DNA of 64,000 nucleotides from Chitinophaga lutea (GTDB taxonomy: Bacteria > Bacteroidota > Bacteroidia > Chitinophagales > Chitinophagaceae), in assembly GCF_003813775.1 (NCBI RefSeq), contig NZ_RPDH01000001.1, positions 2,418,001 to 2,482,000 on the forward strand, in the 5' to 3' direction. Below, piece by piece: positions 18,432 through 26,968 of the stretch. The notes below the pieces were generated by a model. The model searched no databases. It saw only the letters and a program-made list of their open reading frames with translations, and was not told where the DNA came from. The position numbers were made by a program, and so were the translations under genes. Positions within the stretch are counted from its first letter, which is position 1. Each line of letters begins with the position of its first letter.

Positions 18432-20846
18432 ATGATCAGGAACTATCTCAAAATCGCCTGGAGGAGCATCTGGAAATCGAAACAGGTGTCCGCCATCAAT
18501 ATTGTCGGCCTCAGCGTGGCCATAGCCGTGTCGTTGCTGCTCTGCCTGACGGTGTACCGTGAATTTACGTTCGATAAATTCCATGTGAACCGGGCGGATA
18601 TATACCAGCTTTGCATTGAAGAAAATTATCCAGATAAACCCCGTGGTCATGCGAATATGTCGACGCCCATGGCGCCGGCACTGATGACGGAGATTCCGGG
18701 CATTAAGGCGGTGGCGCGGGCGGCGAACGACCCCGCGAGCATGCGTACCGAAGGCGGTTTGCCGGAAGGCGTGGGGCTCCTCAGCGTGGACAGTTCTTTC
18801 CTCAACATGTTCACATTTCCCGCTATCAGCGGCAGTACCCGGCTCGAACAGAACGATGTGGTGATTACGGAAAAAACGGCGGAGCGGTATTTTAATTCGG
18901 ACAATCCCGTTGGCAAAACCGTTTTACTGCGCCTCGGGCAAAACTGGAAGAGCTTTAAAGTGGCCGCTGTGCTGAAAAACCCTCCCGATGAAAGCAGTAT
19001 CCGCTTTGATGTGCTGACGCGTATCGAAAATAACCCGGGATATGCGGAGAATCGCGACGAATGGGAGAACTTCTGGCACAACACCTTTGTACAGCTGCAA
19101 CCCGGCACTACGGCCGCGACTATCGGGAAGTATACGCCGGCCTTTATGAACACGCATTTTGAAGAGAAAGTGAAAGAGATGCAAAAGCAGGGCGCGAAGC
19201 CCGGCCGTTATGGGAGCGTAGTAGGGCTGGGGCTCATACCGATGGAAGACGTGCATACCGATCCGCGTTCTACCCTCAGTAAAGTAAGAACGTCCGTGCT
19301 GTACATGCTGCTGTTCATTTCCGCTTTCCTCCTGTTCATCGCCAGCATCAATTTTATGAACCTCACCATGGCGAGGGCCTTCACCCGCGCCAAGGAAGTG
19401 GGGATGCGCAAAATGCTGGGGGCGGCCAAATTGCAGCTGATGATGCAGCTGTGCGGCGAGGCGATGATATTGTTCTTTATCTCGCTGGTGATCGGCCTGG
19501 GCATCGCTTTCACCCTGATGCCGTCTTTCACCTCCTTCCTCAACAACAAACTGTCTTTTGCGCTGTTGCTGAAGCCCGAAATCATCACTGGCATTGCACT
19601 CAGTTTTATTTTGATCTCGCTGCTGGCCGGTGGTTACCCGGCCATGGTGCTGGCTAGCTCCAAAACACTGCAGGTGCTGAAAGGGAAAATAAGCACCGGC
19701 AGAAAACACTACCTCCGCAATTCGCTCATCGTGGCCCAGTTCGTGATCTCATGCATCATGATCTGTTGCACCATCGTGGCCTGGCAGCAAATGAACTACC
19801 TGGGAAATAAACCCCTCGGCATCAATACGCATGAGGTGGTGAGCATTCCCGTGGGGCCCGAGAACAACGGCCACCAGGTACTGCAACGCATGCGTGCGGC
19901 GCTGAAACAATACAGCGACATACAGGCTGTTTCCGCGTCGGGCTCCAACCTGGGCCGCGGCCGGGACGGGAGCCAGTCTACCTCCCTCGTCACCTTCAAC
20001 CTGAAGGAAAAGGAGATGATGACCCACATACAGAGCGTGGATTACGACTACGTAAAAACCGTCGGCCTGCAGCTGATCGCGGGCAGAGACCTGAGCCCCG
20101 CATTTGCCGGGGACTCCACGGCCATCGTGATCAACGAAAACATGGCCCGCCAGCTGGGTGAAAAAGACATCATCGGTTACCAGTTCAGGTTCAACGCAGA
20201 CGACAAGCTGCCTTATACCGTGGTGGGAGTGGTGAAGAATTACCACTTCAAATCGCTGCACGAAGAAATAGCGCCCATCTCGCTGTTTCTGAACCAGGCC
20301 AACGAGCCGCCGTCTTATGTTTTTGTGAAAGTGGCGCCCGGCAACCTGAATGGGGCCATGCAGAAAATAGAGGCCGCCTGGAAGAGCGCCGCGCCAGGCA
20401 CGCTATTCAACGGTTCGTTCCTCGATGAAAACACCAACCGGCTTTATAATGAAGAAAAGAGACTGTCGAAGATATTCGTGAGCGGCGCCATTCTCACCAT
20501 TCTCATTTCCTGCATGGGGCTGTTTGCCATTGCCATGATGGCGATTGGCCAGCGCACCAAGGAAATCGGCGTGCGGAAGGTGCTGGGGGCGAGCGTAGGG
20601 AGCATTACCACCCTGGTGTCGAGAGATTTTCTTAAACTCGTATTGCTGTCGATCGTCATTGCCATCCCCATCGCCTGGCTGCTGATGAGCCAATGGCTGA
20701 AAGGATACGCCTATAGCATCCAGCTGAATATTTGGGTATTTTTGGTAGCCGGCATCATCGCCCTGCTGGTAGCGGCTTTCACGATCAGCTTCCAGACGGT
20801 GAAAGCGGCCCTGATGAACCCTGTGAAATCATTACGAACGGAATAA
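18432..20846 (+). CDS. FtsX/MacB-type ABC permease 5 of 5
   Basis: An 804-residue permease. The ATG at 18432 (MIRNYLKIAWRSIWKSK) is preferred over a TTG six bases upstream that overlaps the previous stop. The middle motif is RAKEVGMRKMLGA, the fifth helix follows LRNSLIVAQF, and the C-terminal motif is QRTKEIGVRKVLGAS. It is followed after 26 bp by a second ATPase gene, so the array is bracketed by ATPases on both sides. Confidence 0.9.
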   Translation: MIRNYLKIAWRSIWKSKQVSAINIVGLSVAIAVSLLLCLTVYREFTFDKFHVNRADIYQLCIEENYPDKPRGHANMSTPMAPALMTEIPGIKAVARAANDPASMRTEGGLPEGVGLLSVDSSFLNMFTFPAISGSTRLEQNDVVITEKTAERYFNSDNPVGKTVLLRLGQNWKSFKVAAVLKNPPDESSIRFDVLTRIENNPGYAENRDEWENFWHNTFVQLQPGTTAATIGKYTPAFMNTHFEEKVKEMQKQGAKPGRYGSVVGLGLIPMEDVHTDPRSTLSKVRTSVLYMLLFISAFLLFIASINFMNLTMARAFTRAKEVGMRKMLGAAKLQLMMQLCGEAMILFFISLVIGLGIAFTLMPSFTSFLNNKLSFALLLKPEIITGIALSFILISLLAGGYPAMVLASSKTLQVLKGKISTGRKHYLRNSLIVAQFVISCIMICCTIVAWQQMNYLGNKPLGINTHEVVSIPVGPENNGHQVLQRMRAALKQYSDIQAVSASGSNLGRGRDGSQSTSLVTFNLKEKEMMTHIQSVDYDYVKTVGLQLIAGRDLSPAFAGDSTAIVINENMARQLGEKDIIGYQFRFNADDKLPYTVVGVVKNYHFKSLHEEIAPISLFLNQANEPPSYVFVKVAPGNLNGAMQKIEAAWKSAAPGTLFNGSFLDENTNRLYNEEKRLSKIFVSGAILTILISCMGLFAIAMMAIGQRTKEIGVRKVLGASVGSITTLVSRDFLKLVLLSIVIAIPIAWLLMSQWLKGYAYSIQLNIWVFLVAGIIALLVAAFTISFQTVKAALMNPVKSLRTE

Positions 20847-20872
20847 ACTTATCAACATACTTAATTACCACC

Positions 20873-21535
20873 ATGATTCAATTACGCAACATCACGAAGC
20901 ATTACCCGGTAGGGTTTGGGAAACAGGAAATTCTGAAAGACGTGAACCTGCACATCCATGAAGGGGAGTTTGTGTCTATCATGGGCCCGTCCGGCTCGGG
21001 GAAGTCTACCTTGTTGCATATACTCGGTTTGCTGGAAGAGCCTTCCGAAGGCGACTATTATTTCCAGGGAGAACTGGTGCAGAAGATGAACGATAAAAAA
21101 CGCACCCAGCTGCACCGGGGCGCCATCGGCTTCGTGTTCCAGGCTTACCACCTGATCGACGAGCTGACGGTGTATGAAAACATCGAAACGCCCCTGTTGT
21201 ATAAAAACATGCCCGGTTCCGAACGGAAAAGCCGGGTGGCCGATATACTCGACAGGTTTAACATCGTTGCCAAAAAAGACCTGTTCCCCAACCAGTTGTC
21301 CGGCGGCCAGCAGCAGCTGGTGGGCATTGCGCGGGCCATCGTGGCCGAGCCGGCCGTCATTTTCGCCGATGAGCCGACCGGGAACCTGCATTCCGACCAG
21401 GCCAAATCCATTATGGAGCTGTTCGCCGAACTGAACAGGAACGAACGCATTACCATTGTACAGGTAACCCACTCGGACGTCAATGCCGCATACGGGAACC
21501 GGATCATCCAGATAAAAGACGGGAAAGTGCAGTAA
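20873..21535 (+). CDS. Second ABC ATPase of the export locus, with substituted motif positions
   Basis: A 220-residue ATPase that aligns without gaps to the one at 7.9 kb over the motifs. Walker A is GPSGSGKST (38-46), the Q loop FQAY, Walker B VIFADE and the switch VTHS. It differs where the first copy is canonical: the signature continues LSGGQQQLVGIARA (R149 to L, A151 to G) and the D-loop region reads GNLHS (D173 to H). Both sites touch the partner subunit in an ABC dimer, so it may have altered activity or act as one half of a heterodimer; this is inference. The ATG at 20873 is set by homology with the first copy. Confidence 0.92.
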   Translation: MIQLRNITKHYPVGFGKQEILKDVNLHIHEGEFVSIMGPSGSGKSTLLHILGLLEEPSEGDYYFQGELVQKMNDKKRTQLHRGAIGFVFQAYHLIDELTVYENIETPLLYKNMPGSERKSRVADILDRFNIVAKKDLFPNQLSGGQQQLVGIARAIVAEPAVIFADEPTGNLHSDQAKSIMELFAELNRNERITIVQVTHSDVNAAYGNRIIQIKDGKVQ

Positions 21536-21594
21536 ACACTTTTTGTAAAATCCGTAAGTTAAAAACTCATCATATGATGTTTTGCCTTAAATTC

Positions 21595-21613
21595 GTGTGG
21601 CCCCGCGCCACAC
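21595..21613. promoter_or_regulatory. Hairpin between the second ATPase and tolC-like genes
   Basis: Perfect 7-bp arms GTGTGGC / GCCACAC around CCCGC, 60 bp after the ATPase stop. No T-run follows, so it is a poor intrinsic terminator. It may reduce read-through or be an operator. A separate perfect 12-bp palindrome, CATCATATGATG, lies at 21568-21579. The following A+T-rich stretch contains TATTTTTG (21670-21677), which fits the Bacteroidota -7 box TAnnTTTG, but no clear -33 element was found. Confidence 0.4.
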
Positions 21614-21684
21614 CTAATAACAATTTGCCATTTATCAAGAAAGCGCGAAAGGTGTTATTTCAATTAATATATTTTTGTCAGGAT

Positions 21685-23133
21685 ATGAAATTAAAGTCCG
21701 CTGCAATTGCATCCATCTCAGTAATGCTGCTTTTTGCGAACCCACGCCCCCTGGCTGCCCAGGATGCCTGGAGTTACCAGCGTTGTGTGGACTATGCGCT
21801 CGCCCATAACCTGACCTTGCAGCAGAGCGTGCTGCAGAAGCGGCTGGCCGAGCTTACGCTGAAACAGAACCGGCTGTCGCAGTTGCCCACGCTGAACGCC
21901 GCTATGAACGGCGGTTATCGCTTCGGCCGTTCCATCGACCCCACGCAGAATACCTTCGTGACCCAGTCGCTCTTCAACTCCGGTTTCTCCATCGATATGT
22001 CGGCCGACATCTTTGGATGGTTCACCAAACAGAACGCCATCGCCGCGTCCAAATACCAGCTGTATGCCCAGAACTTCCTGCTTGACAAAGCGCGGAATGA
22101 TATGGGGATGAACATTGCCAATGCCTTTTTGCAGATCCTGCTGGCCAACGAGCAGGTGAAAATCGGCAAGTCGCAGGTAGCCCTCAGCCAGGCGCAGCTT
22201 GAAAACACAAAGAAATTGGTGGCCGCCGGCTCCGTGCCCGAAAGCAACCAGGCCGATATGGAAGCACAGCTGGCCCGCGACAGCTCCACGCTCATTACCG
22301 CGAAGAACAGCGCCATTACCACGGTGTTGCAGATGAAGGCCCTGTTGAACCTCGAGTTTACCGTGCCTTTTGAAACGGAACTGCCTGAAGCAGCGTTGAG
22401 CGCACCGGTGCTGAACCTTGCCGAAACATCTCCGGAAATGGTGTTCAGCGCGGCCCTGGCAAACCAGCCGCAGTATAAATCGGACGAAATGATGGTGAAA
22501 GCCGCCGACCGCTCCCTTGCTTCCGCCAAAGGCGCATTGTATCCCAGCCTGCGTTTCGGTGCAGGCGCCGGTACCAGTTATGCGAATACGAACAATGAAC
22601 CTTTCGGGGTACCCCGGCCAAAAGTAGATACGGTAGGTGTTGTGGATATCAACGGCACCAGCTATAAAGTGGTGAAGCCCGGTTTTGAAAGGCCCGGCAC
22701 CCGGCTGATTCCCTTTCCAGACCAGATCAGCAACAACTTCGGCCAGAACGTGGGACTCACCCTCAGCATCCCCATCCTCAACGGATGGCGCCAGCGCGGG
22801 GAAGTGGAAAGAGCCAGGATCGAGGTGGAGAACCGCAAGCTCACCATGGATGTAAACCGCCTCAAACTACGTCAGGACGTGTATACCGCACATGCCGACG
22901 CCGTGGGCGCCCTGCAGAAATACAATGCGGCCATCACCACCGAAAGAGCGTCGCAGAAAGCGTACGACTTTGCCACCAAACGTTTCGAGGTGGGCCTGAT
23001 GAATTCCGTAGAGTACATTACAACACAGACAAACCTTTTTAAAGCGCAGATCGATCGTGTATCTGCCCAATACGATTACATATTTAAAGTAAAACTGCTG
23101 GAATTCTACCGCGACCAGAAAATATCGCTGTAG
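21685..23133 (+). CDS. TolC-family outer membrane efflux protein
   Basis: A 482-residue protein with a signal peptide (1-26, ending PLAAQ) and two repeats of the outer-membrane efflux fold: long helices rich in A, Q, L and K, and beta segments such as FRLxxNF-like loops. It would form the outer-membrane and periplasmic tunnel for the exporters encoded here. In-frame sequence upstream of the ATG at 21685 lacks signal-peptide character, so this start is chosen. It is 149 bp after the second ATPase and 31 bp before the second adaptor gene, with which it probably forms an operon. Confidence 0.93.
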   Translation: MKLKSAAIASISVMLLFANPRPLAAQDAWSYQRCVDYALAHNLTLQQSVLQKRLAELTLKQNRLSQLPTLNAAMNGGYRFGRSIDPTQNTFVTQSLFNSGFSIDMSADIFGWFTKQNAIAASKYQLYAQNFLLDKARNDMGMNIANAFLQILLANEQVKIGKSQVALSQAQLENTKKLVAAGSVPESNQADMEAQLARDSSTLITAKNSAITTVLQMKALLNLEFTVPFETELPEAALSAPVLNLAETSPEMVFSAALANQPQYKSDEMMVKAADRSLASAKGALYPSLRFGAGAGTSYANTNNEPFGVPRPKVDTVGVVDINGTSYKVVKPGFERPGTRLIPFPDQISNNFGQNVGLTLSIPILNGWRQRGEVERARIEVENRKLTMDVNRLKLRQDVYTAHADAVGALQKYNAAITTERASQKAYDFATKRFEVGLMNSVEYITTQTNLFKAQIDRVSAQYDYIFKVKLLEFYRDQKISL

Positions 23134-23164
23134 CGATTGCCGGACACAGAAATACCTAGCGTAT

Positions 23165-24550
23165 ATGAAGAAGAAGAAACTGCTTTACTGGACCATCGGA
23201 GGCGTAGCACTTATCATAGTGCTGTTCTTGTTAGCCAAAGGCTCCGGGAAAGACGATGGCACCAAAGTAGCGGTAGACAAGGCTGCCAAAAAAGATATTA
23301 TCGAAGTGGTTTCCGCCAGCGGCAAGATCTTCCCTGAAATCGAAGTGAAAGTGAGCTCCGACGTTTCGGGAGAGATCACCGACCTCACCGTGGAAGAAGG
23401 CGACTCCGTGAAGAAAGGTCAGGTAGTGGCGAAAATATACGCGGATATTTACGGGTCCATGCGCGATCGTGCGGCCGCCTCCGTTAGTCAGCAGCAGGCG
23501 GAGCTCGCCAACAGCAGCGCCACCCTCAATGCATTCAAAGCCAAGCTCGACCAGGCCAAAGCCGCCTTCGACCGGAATAACGAGCTGCTGAAACAGAAAG
23601 TGATTTCCCGCCAGGATTTTGAAACCGCCGAAGCCACCTACAAGGCGGCCCAGGCTGATTACAATGCCGCCGTGCAGCGCATCAACAGCAGCCGCTATGG
23701 CGTGGCCAGTGCGCAAGCCAACCTGACGGAAGCCAATAAAAACCTCGGCCGTACCACCATCACGGCGCCGATGAGCGGCACCGTTTCCCTGCTCTCCGTT
23801 AAAAAAGGCGAACGCGTGGTAGGTACCGCGCAGATGACCGGTACGGAAATGTTGCGCATTGCAGACATGAATACCATGGAAGTACAGGTAGACGTAGGCG
23901 AGAACGATATTCCCAAAGTGAAATACGGCGATTCCGCCATCATAGAAGTGGATGCCTATAATAACCGCAAGTTCAAAGGCGTGGTAACGCAGATCGCCAG
24001 TTCCAGCAAAGGAGCGGCTTCTTCCGCCGCCACTTCTTCCGCCGAGCAGGTAACAAACTATGTGGTGCACATCCGCATCGTTCCCGAATCTTATAAAGAC
24101 CTGGTAGACCCCGTCAACGGGCGCCGGTTCCCCTTCCGCCCGGGCATGAGCGCCAATGTGGACATTCAAACCCGCACTGAAAAACAGGTGCTGACCATCC
24201 CCATCAACGCTGTAACTACCCGCAACCCGGCAGACACTGCCAAGGGCGGCAAGGATAAAAAAGATAAAAACGAAGCCAAACCCGACAACCAGAACACCGC
24301 AGGCGGCGATACCGGTAATGAAAAGAAAGACTTCACCGAAGTGGTGTTCGTGCTGCAGAAAGACAATACCGTTAAAATGGTGGAAGTAAGCACCGGCATC
24401 CAGGACGATAACAACATCCAGATCACCAAAGGCCTGAAAGAAGGGGAGGAAGTGGTGAGTGGCCCGTACACGGCCATTTCCAGGACGCTGGAGAACGGCA
24501 AGAAGGTAAAGGTGGTGCCCAAATCCCAGCTCTTCGAAGGCGGTAAATAA
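23165..24550 (+). CDS. Second HlyD/MacA-type periplasmic adaptor
   Basis: A 461-residue membrane-fusion protein. It has an N-terminal anchor (about 7-24), the first lipoyl half (SGEITDLTVEEGDSVKKGQ), a helical hairpin (about 95-190), the second lipoyl half (TTITAPMSGTVSLL) and a beta-barrel. A lysine- and aspartate-rich linker at about 355-395 (GGKDKKDKNEAKPDN) interrupts the membrane-proximal domain and looks disordered; it is unusual in the family. It follows the TolC-family gene, and a strong terminator follows its stop. It may serve a different subset of permeases than the adaptor at 6.6 kb (inference). Confidence 0.92.
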   Translation: MKKKKLLYWTIGGVALIIVLFLLAKGSGKDDGTKVAVDKAAKKDIIEVVSASGKIFPEIEVKVSSDVSGEITDLTVEEGDSVKKGQVVAKIYADIYGSMRDRAAASVSQQQAELANSSATLNAFKAKLDQAKAAFDRNNELLKQKVISRQDFETAEATYKAAQADYNAAVQRINSSRYGVASAQANLTEANKNLGRTTITAPMSGTVSLLSVKKGERVVGTAQMTGTEMLRIADMNTMEVQVDVGENDIPKVKYGDSAIIEVDAYNNRKFKGVVTQIASSSKGAASSAATSSAEQVTNYVVHIRIVPESYKDLVDPVNGRRFPFRPGMSANVDIQTRTEKQVLTIPINAVTTRNPADTAKGGKDKKDKNEAKPDNQNTAGGDTGNEKKDFTEVVFVLQKDNTVKMVEVSTGIQDDNNIQITKGLKEGEEVVSGPYTAISRTLENGKKVKVVPKSQLFEGGK

Positions 24551-24570
24551 CCGCCGCTATATAAGTGATC

Positions 24571-24606
24571 GCAAAAGCCGGGAGTTTCCCCGGCTTTTGC
24601 TTTTTT
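24571..24606 (+). terminator. Intrinsic terminator closing the export locus
   Basis: Perfect 12-bp stem GCAAAAGCCGGG / CCCGGCTTTTGC with a 6-nt loop, followed by six T residues. It lies 20 bp after the second adaptor's stop and before gpsA. Confidence 0.92.
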
Positions 24607-24639
24607 GTTACATTGCATGAAATTTAGGACACGTTGAGC

Positions 24640-25659
24640 ATGGGAAATCATATCGGTATTATTGGAAGCGGCAGCTGGGCAACGGCGCTGGCGAAGATAC
24701 TCACAGACAACAACCAGCACATTCACTGGTGGATACGCAATGAAGAAACCATCCGCCACATGCAGCTGCGGCATCACAACAAACATTACCTCACCTCCGT
24801 CTATTTCGATACCGGCCTTTTACAACTGAACCACCGGGTGGAAGAAGTAGTGAAAGCCAGCGATACGATCATTCTGGCGGTCCCTTCCGCTTTCCTGCGT
24901 ACTGTGCTGGAAACGCTGCCCCCCAATGCATTTGAAGGGAAAAAAGTGGTGTCGGCCATCAAAGGCCTTGTAGCCGGTACTAACCAGCTGATCAACGATT
25001 ACCTGGCAGACGCATTCAATCTGCCACTCGAACAATACTTCACGATTACGGGCCCCTGCCATGCGGAAGAAGTGGCCAACGAAAAATTGTCTTACCTCAC
25101 CTTTTCGGGTGTAAATGCCGCGGAAACGGAAACCCTGGCCGCGCGCTTCAATAACAGCTACCTGCAAACCATCGTCAATAAAGACGTGATGGGCGTGCAG
25201 TTCGCCTCCGTACTCAAAAACATCTATGCCATGGGTGCCGGTATTGCGCACGGCCTCGAGTACGGCGACAATTTCCTGAGCGTGTTCATTACCAACTGCT
25301 TCCGCGAAATGCAGGAGTTCCTGGAAAAATACGAACAGAACCAGGCGGGGTCGGGCAAAGAGCCGATGGTGCACAACTACAACGCCAGCGCCTATCTCGG
25401 TGACCTGTTAGTGACCTGCTATTCACTGCACAGCCGCAACCGCACTTTCGGTAACATGATCGGCAAGGGGTATAGTGTGAAAGCCACGCAGCTCGAACTG
25501 AACATGATCGCGGAAGGTTATTACGCCAGCAAGTGCATCTACGAAATCAATGCGCAAATAGGCGCGTATATGCCCATCGCGCAAAAAGTATATGCGATCC
25601 TGTGGGAGCACCTGCATATGGAGGAAGCGTTCCTGGAACTGGAGAAGGGGCTGATTTAA
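24640..25659 (+). CDS. gpsA: NAD(P)H-dependent glycerol-3-phosphate dehydrogenase
   Basis: A 339-residue cytoplasmic enzyme that reduces dihydroxyacetone phosphate to sn-glycerol 3-phosphate for phospholipid synthesis. The Rossmann motif GSGSWATALA starts at residue 9. TGPCHAEEVA and a K (in FASVLKNIYAMGAGI) match the substrate site. The motif near the C-terminus is atypically long, as in other Bacteroidota. The ATG at 24640 is used; a TTG at 24634 would add two residues. It lies 33 bp after the export-locus terminator and is convergent with hemW. Confidence 0.96.
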   Translation: MGNHIGIIGSGSWATALAKILTDNNQHIHWWIRNEETIRHMQLRHHNKHYLTSVYFDTGLLQLNHRVEEVVKASDTIILAVPSAFLRTVLETLPPNAFEGKKVVSAIKGLVAGTNQLINDYLADAFNLPLEQYFTITGPCHAEEVANEKLSYLTFSGVNAAETETLAARFNNSYLQTIVNKDVMGVQFASVLKNIYAMGAGIAHGLEYGDNFLSVFITNCFREMQEFLEKYEQNQAGSGKEPMVHNYNASAYLGDLLVTCYSLHSRNRTFGNMIGKGYSVKATQLELNMIAEGYYASKCIYEINAQIGAYMPIAQKVYAILWEHLHMEEAFLELEKGLI

Positions 25660-25733
25660 AGGTATGGTGCGTTGGAACATCGTGTCGGGATGCCAACCAC
25701 GGCCGCTTCGGAAAATCATTGGCTGCAGGGAAT

Positions 25734-26858
25734 CTAAAAGAACATCGCAGCCGCGATGCCGTCTGCAAAGAACTTGCCTTCGCGGGTGAGGCGCAGCGCG
25801 GCACCTTCTTCACGCATCCAGCCTTTTTCGATAAACTCTTTGCCCGCTGCATGCAGCTGGCGCTGCTTTTCGACGCCGAAGCGCTCGGCCACCGTATCAA
25901 GGTTGCAGCCTGCTTCCGTGCGCAGCGAGATCATGATATACTCGTTCAGCGCCATCTGCGGACTGAGGATTTCTTTTTCGAAAGCCGGGCTGCCTTTGCG
26001 GATGCCCTGTATGTAGAGGGCGTTGTTGGCCACATTCCACTGCCGCGACGTGCCATTGAACGAATGGGCGGAAGGGCCGAGGCCGAGATAGGGCTTACCC
26101 TGCCAGTAGCTGCTGTTGTGCCGGGAACGCTTGCCGGGCAGCGCAAAGTTCGAGATCTCGTAGTGCTCGTAACCCGCTGCTTCCAGCCAGCGCATCAGCA
26201 TTTCAAAATGCTGCGCGGCCCGGTCGGGGTCGATGGCCGGCATTTTATGATGCTGGATAAAATGGTCGAGTGCCGTGCCGGGCTCCACCGTCAATGCATA
26301 GCAGGAGAGGTGTGGTACACCCAGCTCCACGGCCCTGGCCACGTTTTGCTGCCAGTGTGCGTCGCTGAGGGTAGGCCCGCCGTAAATCAGGTCGATGCTG
26401 AAATTGTCGAAGCCCGCCGCACGTGCCTGCCGCACGCATTCCTCCGCCTGTTGGGCATTGTGAGCGCGGTTCATCCAGCGGAGGTCTTCTTCAAAAAACG
26501 ATTGTATGCCGATGCTCAGGCGGTTGATGCCCGCCGTACGCAGGCCTTCAAGGGTGGCTGGCGTCAGATCGTCCGGATTGGCTTCAAGGGTGATCTCCGC
26601 ATCGGGGGATACCGCGTAATGCGCTTTTAGGGTATTCAGCAGGCCGCTGATCGCGGCCGGCGCCAGGATGCTGGGCGTGCCGCCCCCAAAATAGATGGTT
26701 TCCACCGGCCGGCCTTCCAGATAACCCTTTTGCATGGCCGCCTCCATGTGCAGGCATTCCACCATTTCGTTGCGGTGCTGCAGCGAAGTGGAAAAATGGA
26801 AATTGCAATAGTGGCACGCTTTTTTGCAGAAAGGAATATGTAGATAAATACCGGCCAT
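25734..26858 (-). CDS. hemW: Radical SAM heme chaperone HemW (coproporphyrinogen oxidase-like)
   Basis: A 374-residue radical SAM protein with the cluster motif C11-x3-C15-x2-C18 directly at the N-terminus (YLHIPFCKKACHYC), GGGTPS, and the C-terminal HemN/HemW-like domain. The CxxxCxxC without an extra N-terminal extension, plus the length, points to HemW (heme trafficking) rather than true HemN; without biochemistry the two are easily confused. The ATG at 26858 is chosen because homology starts there; in-frame sequence upstream has no family similarity. It is divergent from the DUF4271 gene and hemD, another heme-linked gene. Confidence 0.92.
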   Translation of the reverse strand: MAGIYLHIPFCKKACHYCNFHFSTSLQHRNEMVECLHMEAAMQKGYLEGRPVETIYFGGGTPSILAPAAISGLLNTLKAHYAVSPDAEITLEANPDDLTPATLEGLRTAGINRLSIGIQSFFEEDLRWMNRAHNAQQAEECVRQARAAGFDNFSIDLIYGGPTLSDAHWQQNVARAVELGVPHLSCYALTVEPGTALDHFIQHHKMPAIDPDRAAQHFEMLMRWLEAAGYEHYEISNFALPGKRSRHNSSYWQGKPYLGLGPSAHSFNGTSRQWNVANNALYIQGIRKGSPAFEKEILSPQMALNEYIMISLRTEAGCNLDTVAERFGVEKQRQLHAAGKEFIEKGWMREEGAALRLTREGKFFADGIAAAMFF

Positions 26859-26968
26859 GATCTGTTTTAAGAAAGAATTATCGCGATAATTTGCAAACCT
26901 CGAAAATACATGTGAGTTTTGTTGATATTTTTGGAACAAGAATAGTTAACAGCATAAAAACTGAATCG

